64,000 nucleotides of DNA from Pseudomonas sp. HN11 (GCF_021390155.1 NZ_CP089985.1:5535501-5599500), one strand, 5' to 3'. Positions 52,472-63,157 are shown, counted from the first letter of the stretch. The notes: generated by a model not told the origin, from the letters alone. Program-made: numbers and translations.

Positions 52472-53800
52472 TCAGCGCAACATGCCGCTGCCGTAGCCCT
52501 TCAGGTTGGCTTTCTTCATCAGGGATTCGTACTGGTGCGAAACGAGGTGCGATTGTACTTGGGACATGAAGTCCATCACAACCACGACCACGATCAGCAA
52601 CGAGGTCCCGCCAAGGTAGAACGGAACGTTTGCTGCAACCACCAGGAACTGGGGCAACAGGCACACGGCCGTCATATATAGAGCACCGAACAGGGTCAAA
52701 CGGGTCAGAACGCCATCAATGTAGCGTGCGGACTGCTCACCTGGACGGATGCCCGGAATAAAGGCACCGGACTTCTTCAGGTTTTCCGCTACGTCTTTCG
52801 GATTGAACATCAACGCCGTATAGAAGAAGCAGAAGAAAATAATCCCTGCACTAAACAGCAGAATATTCAACGGCTGACCAGGAGCGATCGACTGAGAGAG
52901 GTCCTGCAGCCAGCCCATATTTTCAGACTGACCAAACCAGGTACCCAACGAAGCCGGAAACAGCAAAATGCTGCTCGCGAAAATTGCCGGAATAACGCCG
53001 GCCATATTCACTTTCAGCGGCAAGTGGCTGGTCTGCGCAGCAAAAACCTTACGGCCCTGCTGACGCTTGGCGTAATGAACAGCAATACGACGCTGGCCAC
53101 GCTCAATGAACACCACAAAACCGATAATCGCTACTGCCAGCAAACCGATGGCAACCAGGGCGAAAATGTTGATATCACCCTGACGTGCAGACTCGAAAGA
53201 CTGCCCGATTGCTCTCGGTAGACCGGCGACGATACCTGCGAAAATCAACATCGAGATACCGTTACCAACACCACGCTCAGTAATCTGCTCACCCAGCCAC
53301 ATCATGAACATCGCACCAGCCACAAATGTGGATACCGCGACGAAATGGAAGCCAAAGTCACCAGTGAACGCAACGCCCTGCCCGGCCAGGCCAACGGACA
53401 TGCCGATAGCTTGAACCAGGGCGAGGACGACAGTGCCGTAGCGGGTGTACTGGCTAATCTTGCGACGACCAGCTTCACCTTCCTTCTTCAACTGCTCCAG
53501 CTGCGGGCTGACGGCGGTCATCAGTTGCATGATGATCGATGCCGAGATGTACGGCATGATCCCCAGTGCAAAAATGCTCATCCGCTCCAGCGCACCGCCG
53601 GAAAACATGTTGAACAAGCTAAGAATGGTCCCCTCATTCTGTCGAAACAGGTCTGCGAGTCGGTCCGGGTTGATACCTGGAACCGGGATGTGTGCGCCTA
53701 TTCGGTAGACGATAATCGCCAGGAACAGAAAACGCAGACGAGCCCAAAGTTCAGACATACCGCCTTTGCCGAGCGCTGAGAGAGCACCTTGCTTAGCCAT
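52472..53800 (-). CDS. secY: Protein translocase subunit SecY
   Basis: 442 residues with ten membrane helices. Marks: [23 protein letters not shown] near the start, the plug region [43 protein letters not shown] loop (here [17 protein letters not shown]), and the C5 loop Arg in [13 protein letters not shown]. The pore of the Sec translocon with SecE and SecG. In the spc operon its start abuts the rplO stop without a gap. Confidence 0.98.
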
Positions 53801-54238
53801 TTATTCCTCGAACTTGCCGCCAGCTGCTTCGATAGCCGAACGCGCACCTTTGGTGGCGCCGATTCCCTTGCCGATAGTGACAGCGCGAGTCACTTCACCG
53901 GACAGCATGATTTTCACACGCTGCACGTTGACGTTGATCACGTTGGCATCTTTCAGGGTCTGCAGAGTAACGATGTCGCCTTCCACTTTAGCCAGCTCGG
54001 ACAGACGCACTTCTGCGCGATCCATGGCTTTCAGGGAGACGAAACCGAACTTAGGCAGGCGACGATGCAGCGGCTGCTGACCGCCTTCAAAGCCTGGAGC
54101 GATGGTGCCACCGGAGCGGGAGGTTTGACCTTTGTGGCCACGGCCACCAGTCTTACCCAAACCGCTACCGATACCACGGCCCGGACGATGCTTTTCGCGA
54201 CGGGAACCCGGCGCTGGACTCAGATCATTGAGTTTCAT
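53801..54238 (-). CDS. rplO: 50S ribosomal protein L15
   Basis: 145 residues. [25 protein letters not shown] and [16 protein letters not shown] form the long basic N-terminal arm that reaches into the 50S subunit; the C-terminal domain has [26 protein letters not shown]. Its start is 3 bases after the rpmD stop. Confidence 0.97.
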   Translation of the reverse strand: MKLNDLSPAPGSRREKHRPGRGIGSGLGKTGGRGHKGQTSRSGGTIAPGFEGGQQPLHRRLPKFGFVSLKAMDRAEVRLSELAKVEGDIVTLQTLKDANVINVNVQRVKIMLSGEVTRAVTIGKGIGATKGARSAIEAAGGKFEE

Positions 54239-54241
54239 CGA

Positions 54242-54418
54242 TTAACCCTCTACACGCAGCATGTAGTAAGCCTTGTTGATCATCCCGCGATTCTCGGGAG
54301 TATCCTGGACTTCTACAGTGTGACCGATGCGACGCAGACCCAGACCTTTAACACACAGTTTGTGGTTAGGGATGCGGCCGGTCATGCTTTTGATCAGCGT
54401 TACTTTAACGGTAGCCAT
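54242..54418 (-). CDS. rpmD: 50S ribosomal protein L30
   Basis: 58 residues: [19 protein letters not shown], then [18 protein letters not shown], ending [10 protein letters not shown] small beta-alpha protein on the 50S surface. It lies 2 bases after rpsE and 3 before rplO, so translation is tightly coupled. Confidence 0.96.
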
Positions 54419-54420
54419 GA

Positions 54421-54921
54421 TCAGAAGATCTCCTTGACAGTCAGGCCACGCTTGGCAGCGATGGACTCAGGAGATTGCATAGCTTTCAAACCTTTGAAAG
54501 TGGCGTGAACCACGTTTACCGGGTTAGTCGAGCCATAGCACTTGGCCAGAACGTTCTGAACGCCAGCAACTTCGAGGACAGCACGCATAGCGCCGCCAGC
54601 GATGATACCGGTACCCTCAGAAGCAGGCTGCATGTACACCTTCGAAGCGCCATGGGCGGACTTCATTGCGTACTGCAGAGTGGTGCCGTTCAGATCAACT
54701 TGGATCATGTTGCGACGAGCAGCTTCCATTGCCTTCTGGATCGCAGCAGGCACTTCACGTGACTTGCCACGGCCGAAGCCAACGCGCCCTTTACCATCAC
54801 CTACCACGGTCAACGCGGTGAACGTGAAGATACGGCCGCCTTTAACGGTTTTGGCTACGCGGTTAACTTGAACCAGCTTCTCAATGTAGCCTTCGTCGCG
54901 CTTTTGGTCGTTATTTGACAT
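54421..54921 (-). CDS. rpsE: 30S ribosomal protein S5
   Basis: 166 residues. The double-stranded-RNA-like domain has [21 protein letters not shown], the region where spectinomycin-resistance changes arise, then [21 protein letters not shown]; the C-terminal part contains [19 protein letters not shown]. Contributes to decoding accuracy together with S4. It is 3 bases after rplR. Confidence 0.97.
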
Positions 54922-54924
54922 AAC

Positions 54925-55275
54925 TTAGAACTCCAGCCCAGCTTCACGAGCAGCATCAGCCAGCGCTTTCACGCGACCGTGGTACTTGAAGCCAGAGCGG
55001 TCGAAAGCCACTTGCGAGACGCCAGCGGCCTTAGCACGCGTAGCGACCAGCTGGCCAACCTTTGTGGCCGCGTCGATGTTGCCGGTGGCACCATCACGCA
55101 GTTCTTTATCCAAAGTCGAGGCGCTTGCCAGGACTTTGTTGCCGTCGGCCGAGATGACCTGGGCGTAGATGTGCTGCGACGAGCGGAACACGCAGAGACG
55201 CACGACTTCGAGTTCGTGCATTTTCAGGCGTGCTTTGCGAGCGCGACGCAGTCGAGTAACTTTTTTGTCGGTCAT
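54925..55275 (-). CDS. rplR: 50S ribosomal protein L18
   Basis: 116 residues. VCLVFRSS-type core is seen as [21 protein letters not shown], and the C-terminal [22 protein letters not shown]. Binds 5S rRNA and carries it into the central protuberance with L5 and L25. 10 bases after rplF. Confidence 0.97.
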   Translation of the reverse strand: MTDKKVTRLRRARKARLKMHELEVVRLCVFRSSQHIYAQVISADGNKVLASASTLDKELRDGATGNIDAATKVGQLVATRAKAAGVSQVAFDRSGFKYHGRVKALADAAREAGLEF

Positions 55276-55285
55276 TTGCTATGCC

Positions 55286-55819
55286 CTACTTCTTCTTGGC
55301 TTCTTTACGACGGACGACTTCGTCCGCGTAGCGCACACCTTTGCCTTTGTACGGCTCTGGTGGACGGAAGTCGCGGATCTCAGCGGCCACTTGACCTACC
55401 AGCTGCTTGTCGATGCCCTTGATCAGGATATCGGTCTGGCTAGGGGTCTCAGCAGTGATGCCCGCTGGCAGTTCGTAATCCACAGGGTGCGAGAAGCCAA
55501 GGGCCAGGTTCAAAACCGTGCCTTTTGCTTGCGCTTTGTAACCAACACCGACCAGCTGGAGCTTACGCTCGAAGCCTTGGCTTACGCCTTGGACCATGTT
55601 GTTTACCAACGCACGCGTGGTACCGGCCATTGCGCGAGTTTGTTGATCGCCATTGCGAGCAGCGAAACGCAGCTCACCAGCTTCTTCAACGATCTCAACG
55701 GACGAATGGATGTTCAGTTCAAGAGTACCCTTGGCACCCTTCACCGAAAGCTGTTGGCCTGCGAATTTGACTTCGACACCGGCTGGCAGCTTAACGGGGT
55801 TCTTAGCGACGCGAGACAT
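55286..55819 (-). CDS. rplF: 50S ribosomal protein L6
   Basis: 177 residues, two related domains: [20 protein letters not shown] opens the first; [20 protein letters not shown] and [12 protein letters not shown] lie at the junction, and [17 protein letters not shown] ends the second. It sits near the factor-binding centre of the 50S subunit. 12 bases after rpsH. Confidence 0.97.
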   Translation of the reverse strand: MSRVAKNPVKLPAGVEVKFAGQQLSVKGAKGTLELNIHSSVEIVEEAGELRFAARNGDQQTRAMAGTTRALVNNMVQGVSQGFERKLQLVGVGYKAQAKGTVLNLALGFSHPVDYELPAGITAETPSQTDILIKGIDKQLVGQVAAEIRDFRPPEPYKGKGVRYADEVVRRKEAKKK

Positions 55820-55831
55820 GCTTATCCCCCC

Positions 55832-56224
55832 TTAGAACACAGTGCAAAGAACTTCGCCGCCGACACCGGCAGCGCGCGCAGCACGATCCGTCATCACACC
55901 TTTGTTGGTGGAGACGATAGACACGCCCAGACCGCCACGAACTTTCGGCAGATCTTCAGCGGACTTGTACTGACGCAGGCCTGGACGGCTAACGCGCTTC
56001 ACTTCCTCGATGACCGAACGGCCTTCGAAGTACTTCAGCTCGATGGACAGCAGTGCTTTTACATCGCTGCTGATCTGATAACCCGCAATGTAGCCTTCGT
56101 CTTTCAGGACTTTGGCAACAGCAACCTTCAACTTGGAAGATGGCATGCTTACGACGGACTTTTCAGCCATCTGGGCATTACGGATACGAGTTAGCATGTC
56201 CGCTAACGGGTCCTGCATACTCAT
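55832..56224 (-). CDS. rpsH: 30S ribosomal protein S8
   Basis: 130 residues, starting [21 protein letters not shown] and ending [22 protein letters not shown]. Binds the central domain of 16S rRNA; in E. coli it is also the translational repressor of the spc operon, acting at the rplE start. The 207-base gap ahead of it, with a 10-base hairpin, breaks the otherwise tight spacing of this operon. Confidence 0.97.
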   Translation of the reverse strand: MSMQDPLADMLTRIRNAQMAEKSVVSMPSSKLKVAVAKVLKDEGYIAGYQISSDVKALLSIELKYFEGRSVIEEVKRVSRPGLRQYKSAEDLPKVRGGLGVSIVSTNKGVMTDRAARAAGVGGEVLCTVF

Positions 56225-56344
56225 GGGCTAGACGCTCCTAATACAAAAAAATTAGCCTTGCGGCTACATATGTCGCCGAGAATCTCCGGGCAAAAAAACA
56301 CGGGCTCAGGCGAGCCGCGTATTTTAGACACACTCCAGAAATGA

Positions 56345-56368
56345 AACAAGCCCCAAAAGGGGCTTGTT
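56345..56368 (-). terminator. Terminator-like hairpin inside the spc operon, between rpsN and rpsH
   Basis: AACAAGCCCC and GGGGCTTGTT form a perfect 10-base stem with a 4-base loop. Only three T residues follow on the minus strand, so it may be an attenuator, processing site or partial terminator. The rest of the 207-base gap has no gene; an AT-rich part lies close to rpsH. Confidence 0.6.
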
Positions 56369-56431
56369 CCAGATTCAGGGTCACCGGCGGTCAGTATCTT
56401 GCGACATTGACCACCTGGACGCTGAAAGTAC

Positions 56432-56737
56432 TTACCAGCTGGCTTTAACCAGACCTGGTACGTCACCACGCATTGCCGCTTCACGCAGCTTGTTACGGCC
56501 GAGGCCGAACTTGCGGTAAACGCCGTGTGGACGACCGGTCAGGCGGCAGCGGTTACGCATGCGCGAAGCGCTTGCATCACGTGGCTGCTTCTGCAGGGCA
56601 ACTGTAGCTTCCCAACGTGCTTCTGGACTTGCGTTCAGATCAACGATGATTGCTTTCAGTGCTGCACGCTTCTTGGCGTACTTGGCAACCGTGAGCTGAC
56701 GCTTCAGCTCGCGGTTTTTCATGCTCATCTTGGCCAT
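56432..56737 (-). CDS. rpsN: 30S ribosomal protein S14 (zinc-free form)
   Basis: 101 residues from the ATG at 56737, which gives [13 protein letters not shown]; a longer frame to 56803 is inside the gap with rplE and not family-like. [22 protein letters not shown] is conserved. There is no CxxC pair, so this is the zinc-free C- form. It sits in the 30S head. 13 bases after rplE. Confidence 0.96.
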   Translation of the reverse strand: MAKMSMKNRELKRQLTVAKYAKKRAALKAIIVDLNASPEARWEATVALQKQPRDASASRMRNRCRLTGRPHGVYRKFGLGRNKLREAAMRGDVPGLVKASW

Positions 56738-56750
56738 GGTCCTACTCCAA

Positions 56751-57290
56751 TCAGTTGCGGAACGGGAATTTGAAAGCACGCAACAGGGCGCGACCTTCAT
56801 CATCGTTCTTGGCAGTGGTGGTCAGGGTGATGTCCAGACCGCGGAGAGCATCGATCTTGTCGTAGTCGATTTCCGGGAAGATGATCTGCTCTTTCACGCC
56901 CATGCTGTAGTTACCACGACCATCGAAGGACTTGGCATTCAGACCGCGGAAGTCGCGGACCCGAGGCAGGGAGATCGACAGCAGACGATCCAGGAATTCG
57001 TACATACGCTCACGGCGCAGGGTCACTTTGACGCCGATCGGCCAACCTTCACGGACTTTAAAGCCAGCGATGGATTTCCGAGCGTAGGTCACAACGACTT
57101 TCTGGCCGGTGATCTTTTCCAGGTCAGCAACAGCATGCTCGATGACTTTTTTGTCGCCGATCGCTTCGCCCAGACCCATATTCAGGGTGATTTTGGTAAC
57201 GCGCGGAACTTCCATCACGTTCCCAAGCTTAAGTTCTTCCTTAAGCTTAGGGGCGATTTCCTTCCGGTAAATCTCTTGTAGTCGTGCCAT
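56751..57290 (-). CDS. rplE: 50S ribosomal protein L5
   Basis: 179 residues. [20 protein letters not shown] at the start; [23 protein letters not shown] in the middle; [17 protein letters not shown] near the end. Binds 5S rRNA and the P-site tRNA. In E. coli the spc operon repressor S8 acts on the mRNA around this gene's start. 22 bases after rplX. Confidence 0.97.
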   Translation of the reverse strand: MARLQEIYRKEIAPKLKEELKLGNVMEVPRVTKITLNMGLGEAIGDKKVIEHAVADLEKITGQKVVVTYARKSIAGFKVREGWPIGVKVTLRRERMYEFLDRLLSISLPRVRDFRGLNAKSFDGRGNYSMGVKEQIIFPEIDYDKIDALRGLDITLTTTAKNDDEGRALLRAFKFPFRN

Positions 57291-57312
57291 GGTCTAATCT
57301 ACCTAGCAGTGT

Positions 57313-57627
57313 TCAAGCATCAACCGCTTTTTGGGTCGACTTGAAGACACGAATTTTCTTACCGTCTTCTACTTTGAAACCAACGCGGTCAGCCTTGTTG
57401 GTTTCGCCGTTGAAGATGGCGACGTTAGAAGCATCCAGCGGAGCTTCTTTCTCGACGATACCGCCCTGCACGCCCGACATCGGGTTAGGCTTGGTATGAC
57501 GCTTGACCAGGTTCAGACCGCCGATAACCAGACGGTTATTGGCGAGAACCTTAAGCACCTTACCGCGCTTACCTTTGTCTTTGCCGGCGATCACGATGAT
57601 CTCGTCGTCACGACGAATCTTTTGCAT
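57313..57627 (-). CDS. rplX: 50S ribosomal protein L24
   Basis: 104 residues, with the KOW motif ([21 protein letters not shown]) and [23 protein letters not shown]. One of the first proteins to bind 23S rRNA and start 50S assembly. 11 bases after rplN. Confidence 0.97.
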   Translation of the reverse strand: MQKIRRDDEIIVIAGKDKGKRGKVLKVLANNRLVIGGLNLVKRHTKPNPMSGVQGGIVEKEAPLDASNVAIFNGETNKADRVGFKVEDGKKIRVFKSTQKAVDA

Positions 57628-57638
57628 GTCGGATCTCC

Positions 57639-58007
57639 TTACAGCACTTCTGGGGCGAGCGAGACGATCTTCATGAACTTCTCAGTACGAAGTTCACGGG
57701 TCACTGGCCCAAAGATACGGGTGCCGATCGGCTCTTGCTTGTTGTTCAGAAGAACAGCAGCGTTGCCATCAAAGCGGATAATGGAGCCATCAGCACGACG
57801 TACGCCGTGACGAGTGCGGACTACAACTGCAGTCATCACTTGGCCTTTTTTCACTTTACCGCGAGGAATTGCTTCCTTGACGGTAACTTTGATGATGTCA
57901 CCGATACCAGCGTAACGACGATGGGAGCCACCCAGCACCTTGATGCACATAACACGGCGAGCGCCGCTGTTATCGGCCACATCGAGCATGGATTGAGTCT
58001 GAATCAT
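57639..58007 (-). CDS. rplN: 50S ribosomal protein L14
   Basis: 122 residues. [20 protein letters not shown], then [23 protein letters not shown] and the conserved C-terminal [10 protein letters not shown] with [12 protein letters not shown]. Forms a bridge to the 30S subunit and binds RsfS. First gene of the classic spc operon, 23 bases after rpsQ. Confidence 0.97.
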   Translation of the reverse strand: MIQTQSMLDVADNSGARRVMCIKVLGGSHRRYAGIGDIIKVTVKEAIPRGKVKKGQVMTAVVVRTRHGVRRADGSIIRFDGNAAVLLNNKQEPIGTRIFGPVTRELRTEKFMKIVSLAPEVL

Positions 58008-58030
58008 ATAATTTCTCCGACCCCTAGTCC

Positions 58031-58297
58031 TTAGACTTCCACAGCGCGTTCGAGAACATCAACCAGTGCCCAAGACTTGGTCTTGGCCAGCGGACGAGTT
58101 TCACGAATAGTGACTTTGTCGCCGATGTGGCACTGATTGGTTTCGTCGTGCGCGTGCAGCTTAGTCGAACGCTTAACATATTTACCGTAGATCGGGTGCT
58201 TAACGCGACGCTCGATCAGAACGGTGATGGTTTTGTCCATCTTGTCGCTGACAACACGGCCAGTCAGCGTACGGACAGTCTTTTCGGCTTCAGCCAT
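58031..58297 (-). CDS. rpsQ: 30S ribosomal protein S17
   Basis: 88 residues from the ATG at 58297 ([15 protein letters not shown]); an ATG two codons earlier overlaps the rpmC stop and is less usual. OB-fold protein: [19 protein letters not shown] and [19 protein letters not shown]. Primary 16S binder of the 5' domain. Last gene of the S10 operon. Confidence 0.95.
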   Translation of the reverse strand: MAEAEKTVRTLTGRVVSDKMDKTITVLIERRVKHPIYGKYVKRSTKLHAHDETNQCHIGDKVTIRETRPLAKTKSWALVDVLERAVEV

Positions 58298-58299
58298 GA

Positions 58300-58491
58300 T
58301 CACTTACCTGCCTGCTGGTTGAGCACAGTCTTCACGCGAGCGATGTCACGCTTAACTTGCGAGAGCAGATGAGACTGCCCCAACTGGCCAGTTGCTTTCT
58401 GCATACGCAGATTGAACTGGTCGCGCAGCAGGCCGAGCAGTTGCTCGTTCAGCTGCTGTGCGGATTTTTCACGAAGTTCATTCGCTTTCAT
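58300..58491 (-). CDS. rpmC: 50S ribosomal protein L29
   Basis: 63 residues from the ATG at 58491, which overlaps the rplP stop (ATGA). [19 protein letters not shown] and [18 protein letters not shown] form the two-helix hairpin. It sits at the tunnel exit near the trigger factor site. Only 2 bases separate it from rpsQ. Confidence 0.96.
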
Positions 58492-58904
58492 CACATCACC
58501 GTCCGTTTAACAAAGGAGGTGGCGAGCGGCAGCTTTGCAGCAGCCAGGGCGAAAGCCTCACGCGCCAGCTCTTCAGAAACACCCTCGATTTCATACAGGA
58601 CTTTGCCTGGCTGAATCTGGGCTACCCAGTATTCCACGTTACCCTTACCTTTACCCATCCGAACCTCGAGAGGTTTTTTGGAGATCGGCTTGTCCGGGAA
58701 TACACGGATCCAGATCTTGCCGCCACGTTTTACGTGACGGGTCAGAGCACGACGCGCTGACTCGATCTGACGAGCGGTGAGACGACCACGAGCTACAGAC
58801 TTCAGCGCGAACTCGCCGAAGCTGACTTTGCTACCGCGCTGAGCCAGACCACGGTTGTGGCCTGTCATCTGCTTGCGGAACTTCGTACGCTTAGGTTGCA
58901 ACAT
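58491..58904 (-). CDS. rplP: 50S ribosomal protein L16
   Basis: 137 residues. [41 protein letters not shown] (Arg-81 region targeted by the YcfD-type hydroxylase in E. coli), and the [18 protein letters not shown] loop near the A site. The stop overlaps the rpmC start. 12 bases after rpsC. Confidence 0.97.
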
Positions 58905-58916
58905 TTGGCGTACCCC

Positions 58917-59603
58917 TTACTTAGCAGCTTTTTTACGAGGCGCTGGTGCTTGTGGTTTCAGTTCTTCTTGGCGACCACCAATTACTTCGCCTTTGAAGAT
59001 CCAAACCTTTACACCGATCACACCGTAAGTGGTGTGAGCTTCGTAGTTGGCATAGTCGATGTCGGCACGCAGGGTGTGCAGTGGCACACGACCTTCGCGA
59101 TACCATTCAGTACGTGCGATTTCAGCACCGCCGAGACGACCGCTCACTTGGATTTTGATGCCTTTGGCACCAATGCGCATGGCGTTCTGTACAGCGCGCT
59201 TCATAGCGCGACGGAACATTACGCGACGCTCCAGCTGCTGAGCTACGCTCTGCGCAACCAGCATACCGTCGAGTTCCGGCTTGCGGATCTCTTCGATATT
59301 GATGTGCACAGGCACACCCATTTGCTTGGTCAGGTCCTGACGCAGTTTCTCAACATCTTCACCTTTCTTCCCGATAACGATACCTGGACGAGCGGTGTGG
59401 ATGGTGATACGTGCAGTTTGGGCCGGACGATGGATATCGATACGGCTTACGGACGCGCTTTTTAGTTTGTCTTGGAGATACTCACGCACCTTCAGATCAG
59501 CGAACAAATAGTCCGCATAAGTCCGACCGTCTGCGTACCAGACGGAGGTGTGCTCCTTGACGATTCCCAGGCGAATGCCAATGGGATGTACTTTCTGACC
59601 CAT
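58917..59603 (-). CDS. rpsC: 30S ribosomal protein S3
   Basis: 228 residues from the ATG at 59603 ([18 protein letters not shown]), the standard start; a longer frame to 59687 runs into rplV. KH domain ([21 protein letters not shown]) and a C-terminal S3 domain ([21 protein letters not shown]). Lines the mRNA entry tunnel and helps unwind mRNA. 13 bases after rplV. Confidence 0.97.
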
Positions 59604-59616
59604 CTCTTCGACTCCG

Positions 59617-59949
59617 TTACTTGTCAGCAACCTTGACAGTGATATGGCAAGACCGCTTGACGATGCGATCAGCACGGCCTTTGGCACGTGGCATGATGCG
59701 CTTCAGCGAACGCCCTTCGTTGACGAAAACGGTGCTGACCTTCAGGTCATCAACGTCTGCGCCTTCGTTATGCTCGGCGTTGGCTACGGCCGACTCCAGC
59801 ACTTTCTTCATGATCTCGGCGGCTTTCTTACTGCTGAAAGCCAACAGGTTGAGCGCTTCGCCCACCTTCTTCCCGCGGATCTGGTCGGCGACCAAGCGGG
59901 CTTTCTGGGCGGAGATTCGAGCGCCCGACAACTTAGCGGCTACTTCCAT
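59617..59949 (-). CDS. rplV: 50S ribosomal protein L22
   Basis: 110 residues. [22 protein letters not shown], and the long beta hairpin [20 protein letters not shown] that lines the exit tunnel, where macrolide-resistance changes occur. 11 bases after rpsS. Confidence 0.97.
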
Positions 59950-59960
59950 TTCCTTACCCC

Positions 59961-60236
59961 TTAACGCTTGGCTTTCTTGTCTGCCACGTGCCCACGATAA
60001 GTGCGGGTACCGGCAAACTCGCCTAGTTTGTGGCCGACCATGTCTTCGTTCACGAGAACTGGGACGTGCAAGCGACCGTTGTGTACAGCGATGGTCAGAC
60101 CGACCATTTGTGGCAGGATCATCGAACGACGCGACCAGGTCTTAACTGGTTTGCGATCATTCTTTTCCGCCGCCACTTCGATCTTCTTCAGTAGGTGAAG
60201 ATCAATAAAAGGACCTTTTTTCAGAGAACGTGGCAC
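59961..60236 (-). CDS. rpsS: 30S ribosomal protein S19
   Basis: 91 residues: [19 protein letters not shown], the conserved [15 protein letters not shown] and [21 protein letters not shown]. Pairs with S13 in the 30S head. 16 bases after rplB. Confidence 0.97.
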
Positions 60237-60252
60237 TGTCGTATCCCTCTAT

Positions 60253-61077
60253 TTACTTGCGACGACGGACGATCATTTTGTCGGTACGCTTATTACCACG
60301 AGTCTTCGCGCCCTTAGTCGGGAAGCCCCATGGCGATACCGGATGACGACCACCAGAGGTACGACCTTCACCACCACCGTGTGGGTGGTCAACCGGGTTC
60401 ATGGCAACACCACGAACGGTTGGGCGAACGCCACGCCAGCGTTTGGCACCAGCTTTACCCAGCGAACGCAGGCTGTGCTCGGAGTTCGAGACTTCGCCCA
60501 GGGTCGCGCGGCATTCAGCCAGCACTTTACGCATCTCACCAGAACGCAGACGCAGGGTCACGTAGACACCTTCACGAGCGATCAGCTGAGCCGAAGCACC
60601 AGCGGAACGAGCGATTTGCGCGCCTTTACCTGGCTTCAATTCGATGCCGTGTACGGTGCTACCAACTGGAATGTTGCGCAGTTGCAGAGCGTTGCCCGGC
60701 TTGATCGGTGCCAAAGCACCTGCGATCAGCTGGTCGCCAGCGCTCACGCCTTTAGGGGCGATGATGTAGCGACGCTCGCCATCTGCGTACAGCAGCAGAG
60801 CGATGTGAGCAGTACGGTTTGGATCGTATTCGATACGCTCGACAGTGGCAGCGATGCCATCTTTGTCGTTGCGACGGAAATCGACCAGACGATAATGCTG
60901 CTTATGGCCACCACCGATGTGACGAGTGGTAATACGACCATTGTTGTTACGACCACCAGACTTCGATTTTTTCTCGAGCAGCGGTGCGTGAGGAGCGCCT
61001 TTATGCAGCTCCTGGTTGACCACCTTGACCACAAAACGGCGGCCAGGGGAAGTCGGTTTGCATTTAACGATTGCCAT
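60253..61077 (-). CDS. rplB: 50S ribosomal protein L2
   Basis: 274 residues. [21 protein letters not shown], then [23 protein letters not shown] core, and the invariant [21 protein letters not shown] near the end with its conserved His needed for peptidyl transfer. Required for subunit association. 14 bases after rplW. Confidence 0.98.
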
Positions 61078-61091
61078 GATGCACCCCTTCC

Positions 61092-61391
61092 TTACTCAGC
61101 ACTGCTGCTGAAATCGAGATCTTGGCCTGGCTGAAGGGAGATAACTGCCTTCTTCCAGTCATTACGCTTGCCCAGACCGCGAGCAGTGCGCTTGCTCTTA
61201 CCCAGAACATTCAGGGTAGTAACACGCTCTACTTTCACGCTGAACAGGCTTTCGACGGCCTTCTTGATTTCCAGCTTGGTTGCGTCAGTTGCAACCTTGA
61301 AAACGAACTGGCCTTTCTTGTCAGCCAGAACCGTAGCCTTTTCGGAAACGTGCGGGCCAAGCAGAACTTTAAATACGCGTTCCTGGTTCAT
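61092..61391 (-). CDS. rplW: 50S ribosomal protein L23
   Basis: 99 residues. [41 protein letters not shown] and a basic loop ([19 protein letters not shown]). At the tunnel exit it docks trigger factor and SRP. It overlaps the rplD stop by 4 bases. Confidence 0.97.
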
Positions 61392-61990
61392 CCCAGCAGC
61401 TCCTCGAATTTCTTCACGGCCGACACGGTGATCAACACCTTGTCGTATGCGATCAGACTAACTGGATCGGAACCTTGCACGTCACGTACATCAACGTGTG
61501 GCAGGTTGCGAGCAGCCAGGTACAGGTTCTGATCAACAGCTTCAGACACGATCAAAACATCGGTCAGGCTCATGTTGTTCAGTTTGCCCAGCAGATCTTT
61601 GGTTTTCGGGCTTTCAACAGCGAAGTCCTGAACCACGACCAGACGGTCAGTACGCACGAGTTCAGCAAGGATGGAGCGCAGAGCTGCGCGGTACATCTTC
61701 TTGTTGAGCTTCTGCGAGTGATCCTGTGGACGAGCTGCGAAAGTGGTACCACCGCCACGCCAGATTGGGCTACGGATAGTACCGGCACGAGCACGGCCAG
61801 TACCTTTCTGACGCCAAGGGCGCTTACCGCCACCGCGTACGTCGGAACGGGTCTTTTGCTGCTTGCTACCTTGACGGCCGCCGGCCATGTAGGCCACGAC
61901 TGCTTGGTGAACCAGCGTCTCGTTGAATTCGCCGCCAAATGTCAGTTCGGAAACTTCGATCGCTTGAGCGTCATTTACATTTAATTGCAT
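61388..61990 (-). CDS. rplD: 50S ribosomal protein L4
   Basis: 200 residues. The extended loop [20 protein letters not shown] and [24 protein letters not shown] stretch lines the exit tunnel. C-terminal part has [19 protein letters not shown]. In E. coli, L4 represses its own S10 operon by acting on the leader. 12 bases after rplC. Confidence 0.97.
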
Positions 61991-62002
61991 GTCAGCTTCC
62001 CC

Positions 62003-62638
62003 TTAACCGCGAGCCTTGGCCGCTGGACGTACAACCAGGTTGCCGCCAGTAGCGCCAGGAACAGCACCCTTGACCAACAACAGATTGCGTTCAGCGTCGA
62101 CGCGCACTACTTCGAGGGACTGCACGGTCACGCGCTCAGCGCCCATATGACCGGACATTTTCTTGCCCTTGAATACACGACCAGGAGTCTGGCACTGGCC
62201 GATAGAGCCCGGGACGCGGTGGGAGACGGAGTTACCGTGAGTGTTGTCTTGGCCACGGAAATTCCAACGCTTGATCGTACCCTGGAAGCCTTTACCTTTG
62301 GACTGACCGGTTACATCAACCAGTTGACCAGCAGCGAAGATTTCAGCGTTGATCAGATCGCCAGCCTGGTAGTCGCCGTCTTCGAGACGGAACTCCATGA
62401 CAGTACGACCAGCTGCAACGTTTGCTTTTGCGAAGTGGCCTGCTTGAGCAGCAGTCACACGCGAAGCACGACGCTCGCCGACAGTGACTTGCACTGCACG
62501 ATAGCCATCGGTTTCTTCAGTTTTGAACTGGGTGACGCGATTCGGCTCGATCTCAATGACCGTGACCGGAATGGAGACACCTTCTTCGGTGAAAATACGG
62601 GTCATACCGCATTTACGACCGACTACACCAATAGTCAT
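62003..62638 (-). CDS. rplC: 50S ribosomal protein L3
   Basis: 211 residues from the ATG at 62638 ([20 protein letters not shown]), the family start; the frame to 62671 adds 11 unrelated residues. The W/arm region [21 protein letters not shown] reaches the peptidyl transferase centre, with the Gln methylated by PrmB in E. coli in GQDNTHG. 81 bases after rpsJ. Confidence 0.97.
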   Translation of the reverse strand: MTIGVVGRKCGMTRIFTEEGVSIPVTVIEIEPNRVTQFKTEETDGYRAVQVTVGERRASRVTAAQAGHFAKANVAAGRTVMEFRLEDGDYQAGDLINAEIFAAGQLVDVTGQSKGKGFQGTIKRWNFRGQDNTHGNSVSHRVPGSIGQCQTPGRVFKGKKMSGHMGAERVTVQSLEVVRVDAERNLLLVKGAVPGATGGNLVVRPAAKARG

Positions 62639-62719
62639 GTTGTAAACCTCATGAGTGTACGGGGCTTTCACCCGCTATGGCCGCCCATTTCAGAGCGTTA
62701 CACGACTAAGACCCGAGTC

Positions 62720-63031
62720 TTAGCCGAGGCTGATCTGTACTTCCACACCGGCCGCCAGATCGAGCTTCATAAGAGCATCAACGGTTTTATCCGTTGGCTG
62801 GACGATGTCCAGTACGCGCTTATGAGTACGGATCTCGTACTGGTCACGCGCGTCTTTGTTGACGTGCGGGGAGACCAGAACGGTGAACCGCTCTTTACGG
62901 GTAGGCAGTGGAATTGGACCACGCACTTGAGCACCAGTACGTTTCGCGGTTTCCACGATTTCCTGGGTGGATTGGTCGATCAGGCGATGGTCAAAAGCCT
63001 TCAACCTGATACGGATTTGCTGATTTTGCAT
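62720..63031 (-). CDS. rpsJ: 30S ribosomal protein S10
   Basis: 103 residues: [21 protein letters not shown], then [22 protein letters not shown] and [20 protein letters not shown]. Also serves as NusE in antitermination, partner of NusB (encoded at 13681). First gene of the S10 operon, with its own promoter 56 bases upstream, after the tuf terminator. Confidence 0.97.
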
Positions 63032-63061
63032 TGGATTTCAGACTCCGGCTGCTATTCCCAC

Positions 63062-63078
63062 CGGGCGCAATGCGCCCG
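63062..63078. promoter_or_regulatory. GC-rich hairpin in the rpsJ leader
   Basis: CGGGCGCA and TGCGCCCG form a perfect 8-base stem with one unpaired centre base (a real hairpin would open 1-2 pairs). It lies within the ~56-base leader, 9 bases after the predicted start. It may be an L4-type control site or a stability element. Confidence 0.45.
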
Positions 63079-63093
63079 TTAAAAGGAGGCGCA

Positions 63094-63122
63094 ATTCTAT
63101 AGACGCCCCCGATAGGTGTCAA
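63094..63122 (-). promoter_or_regulatory. Sigma-70 promoter of the S10 operon (rpsJ)
   Basis: On the minus strand a consensus TTGACA (63122-63117), a 17-base spacer and TAGAAT (63099-63094). Start expected near 63087. The spacer is G-rich (ATCGGGGGCG), which may make it sensitive to stringent control, but the discriminator cannot be judged with certainty. Confidence 0.85.
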
Positions 63123-63126
63123 CCCA

Positions 63127-63157
63127 ATAAAAAAGGCCCCCGCTAAGCGGGGGCCTT
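63127..63157 (-). terminator. Terminator of tuf
   Basis: AAGGCCCCCGC (63133-63143) and GCGGGGGCCTT (63147-63157) form an 11-base GC-rich stem with a 3-base loop, followed on the minus strand by a run of T (63134-63127). It lies 33 bases after the tuf stop codon. Confidence 0.95.
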
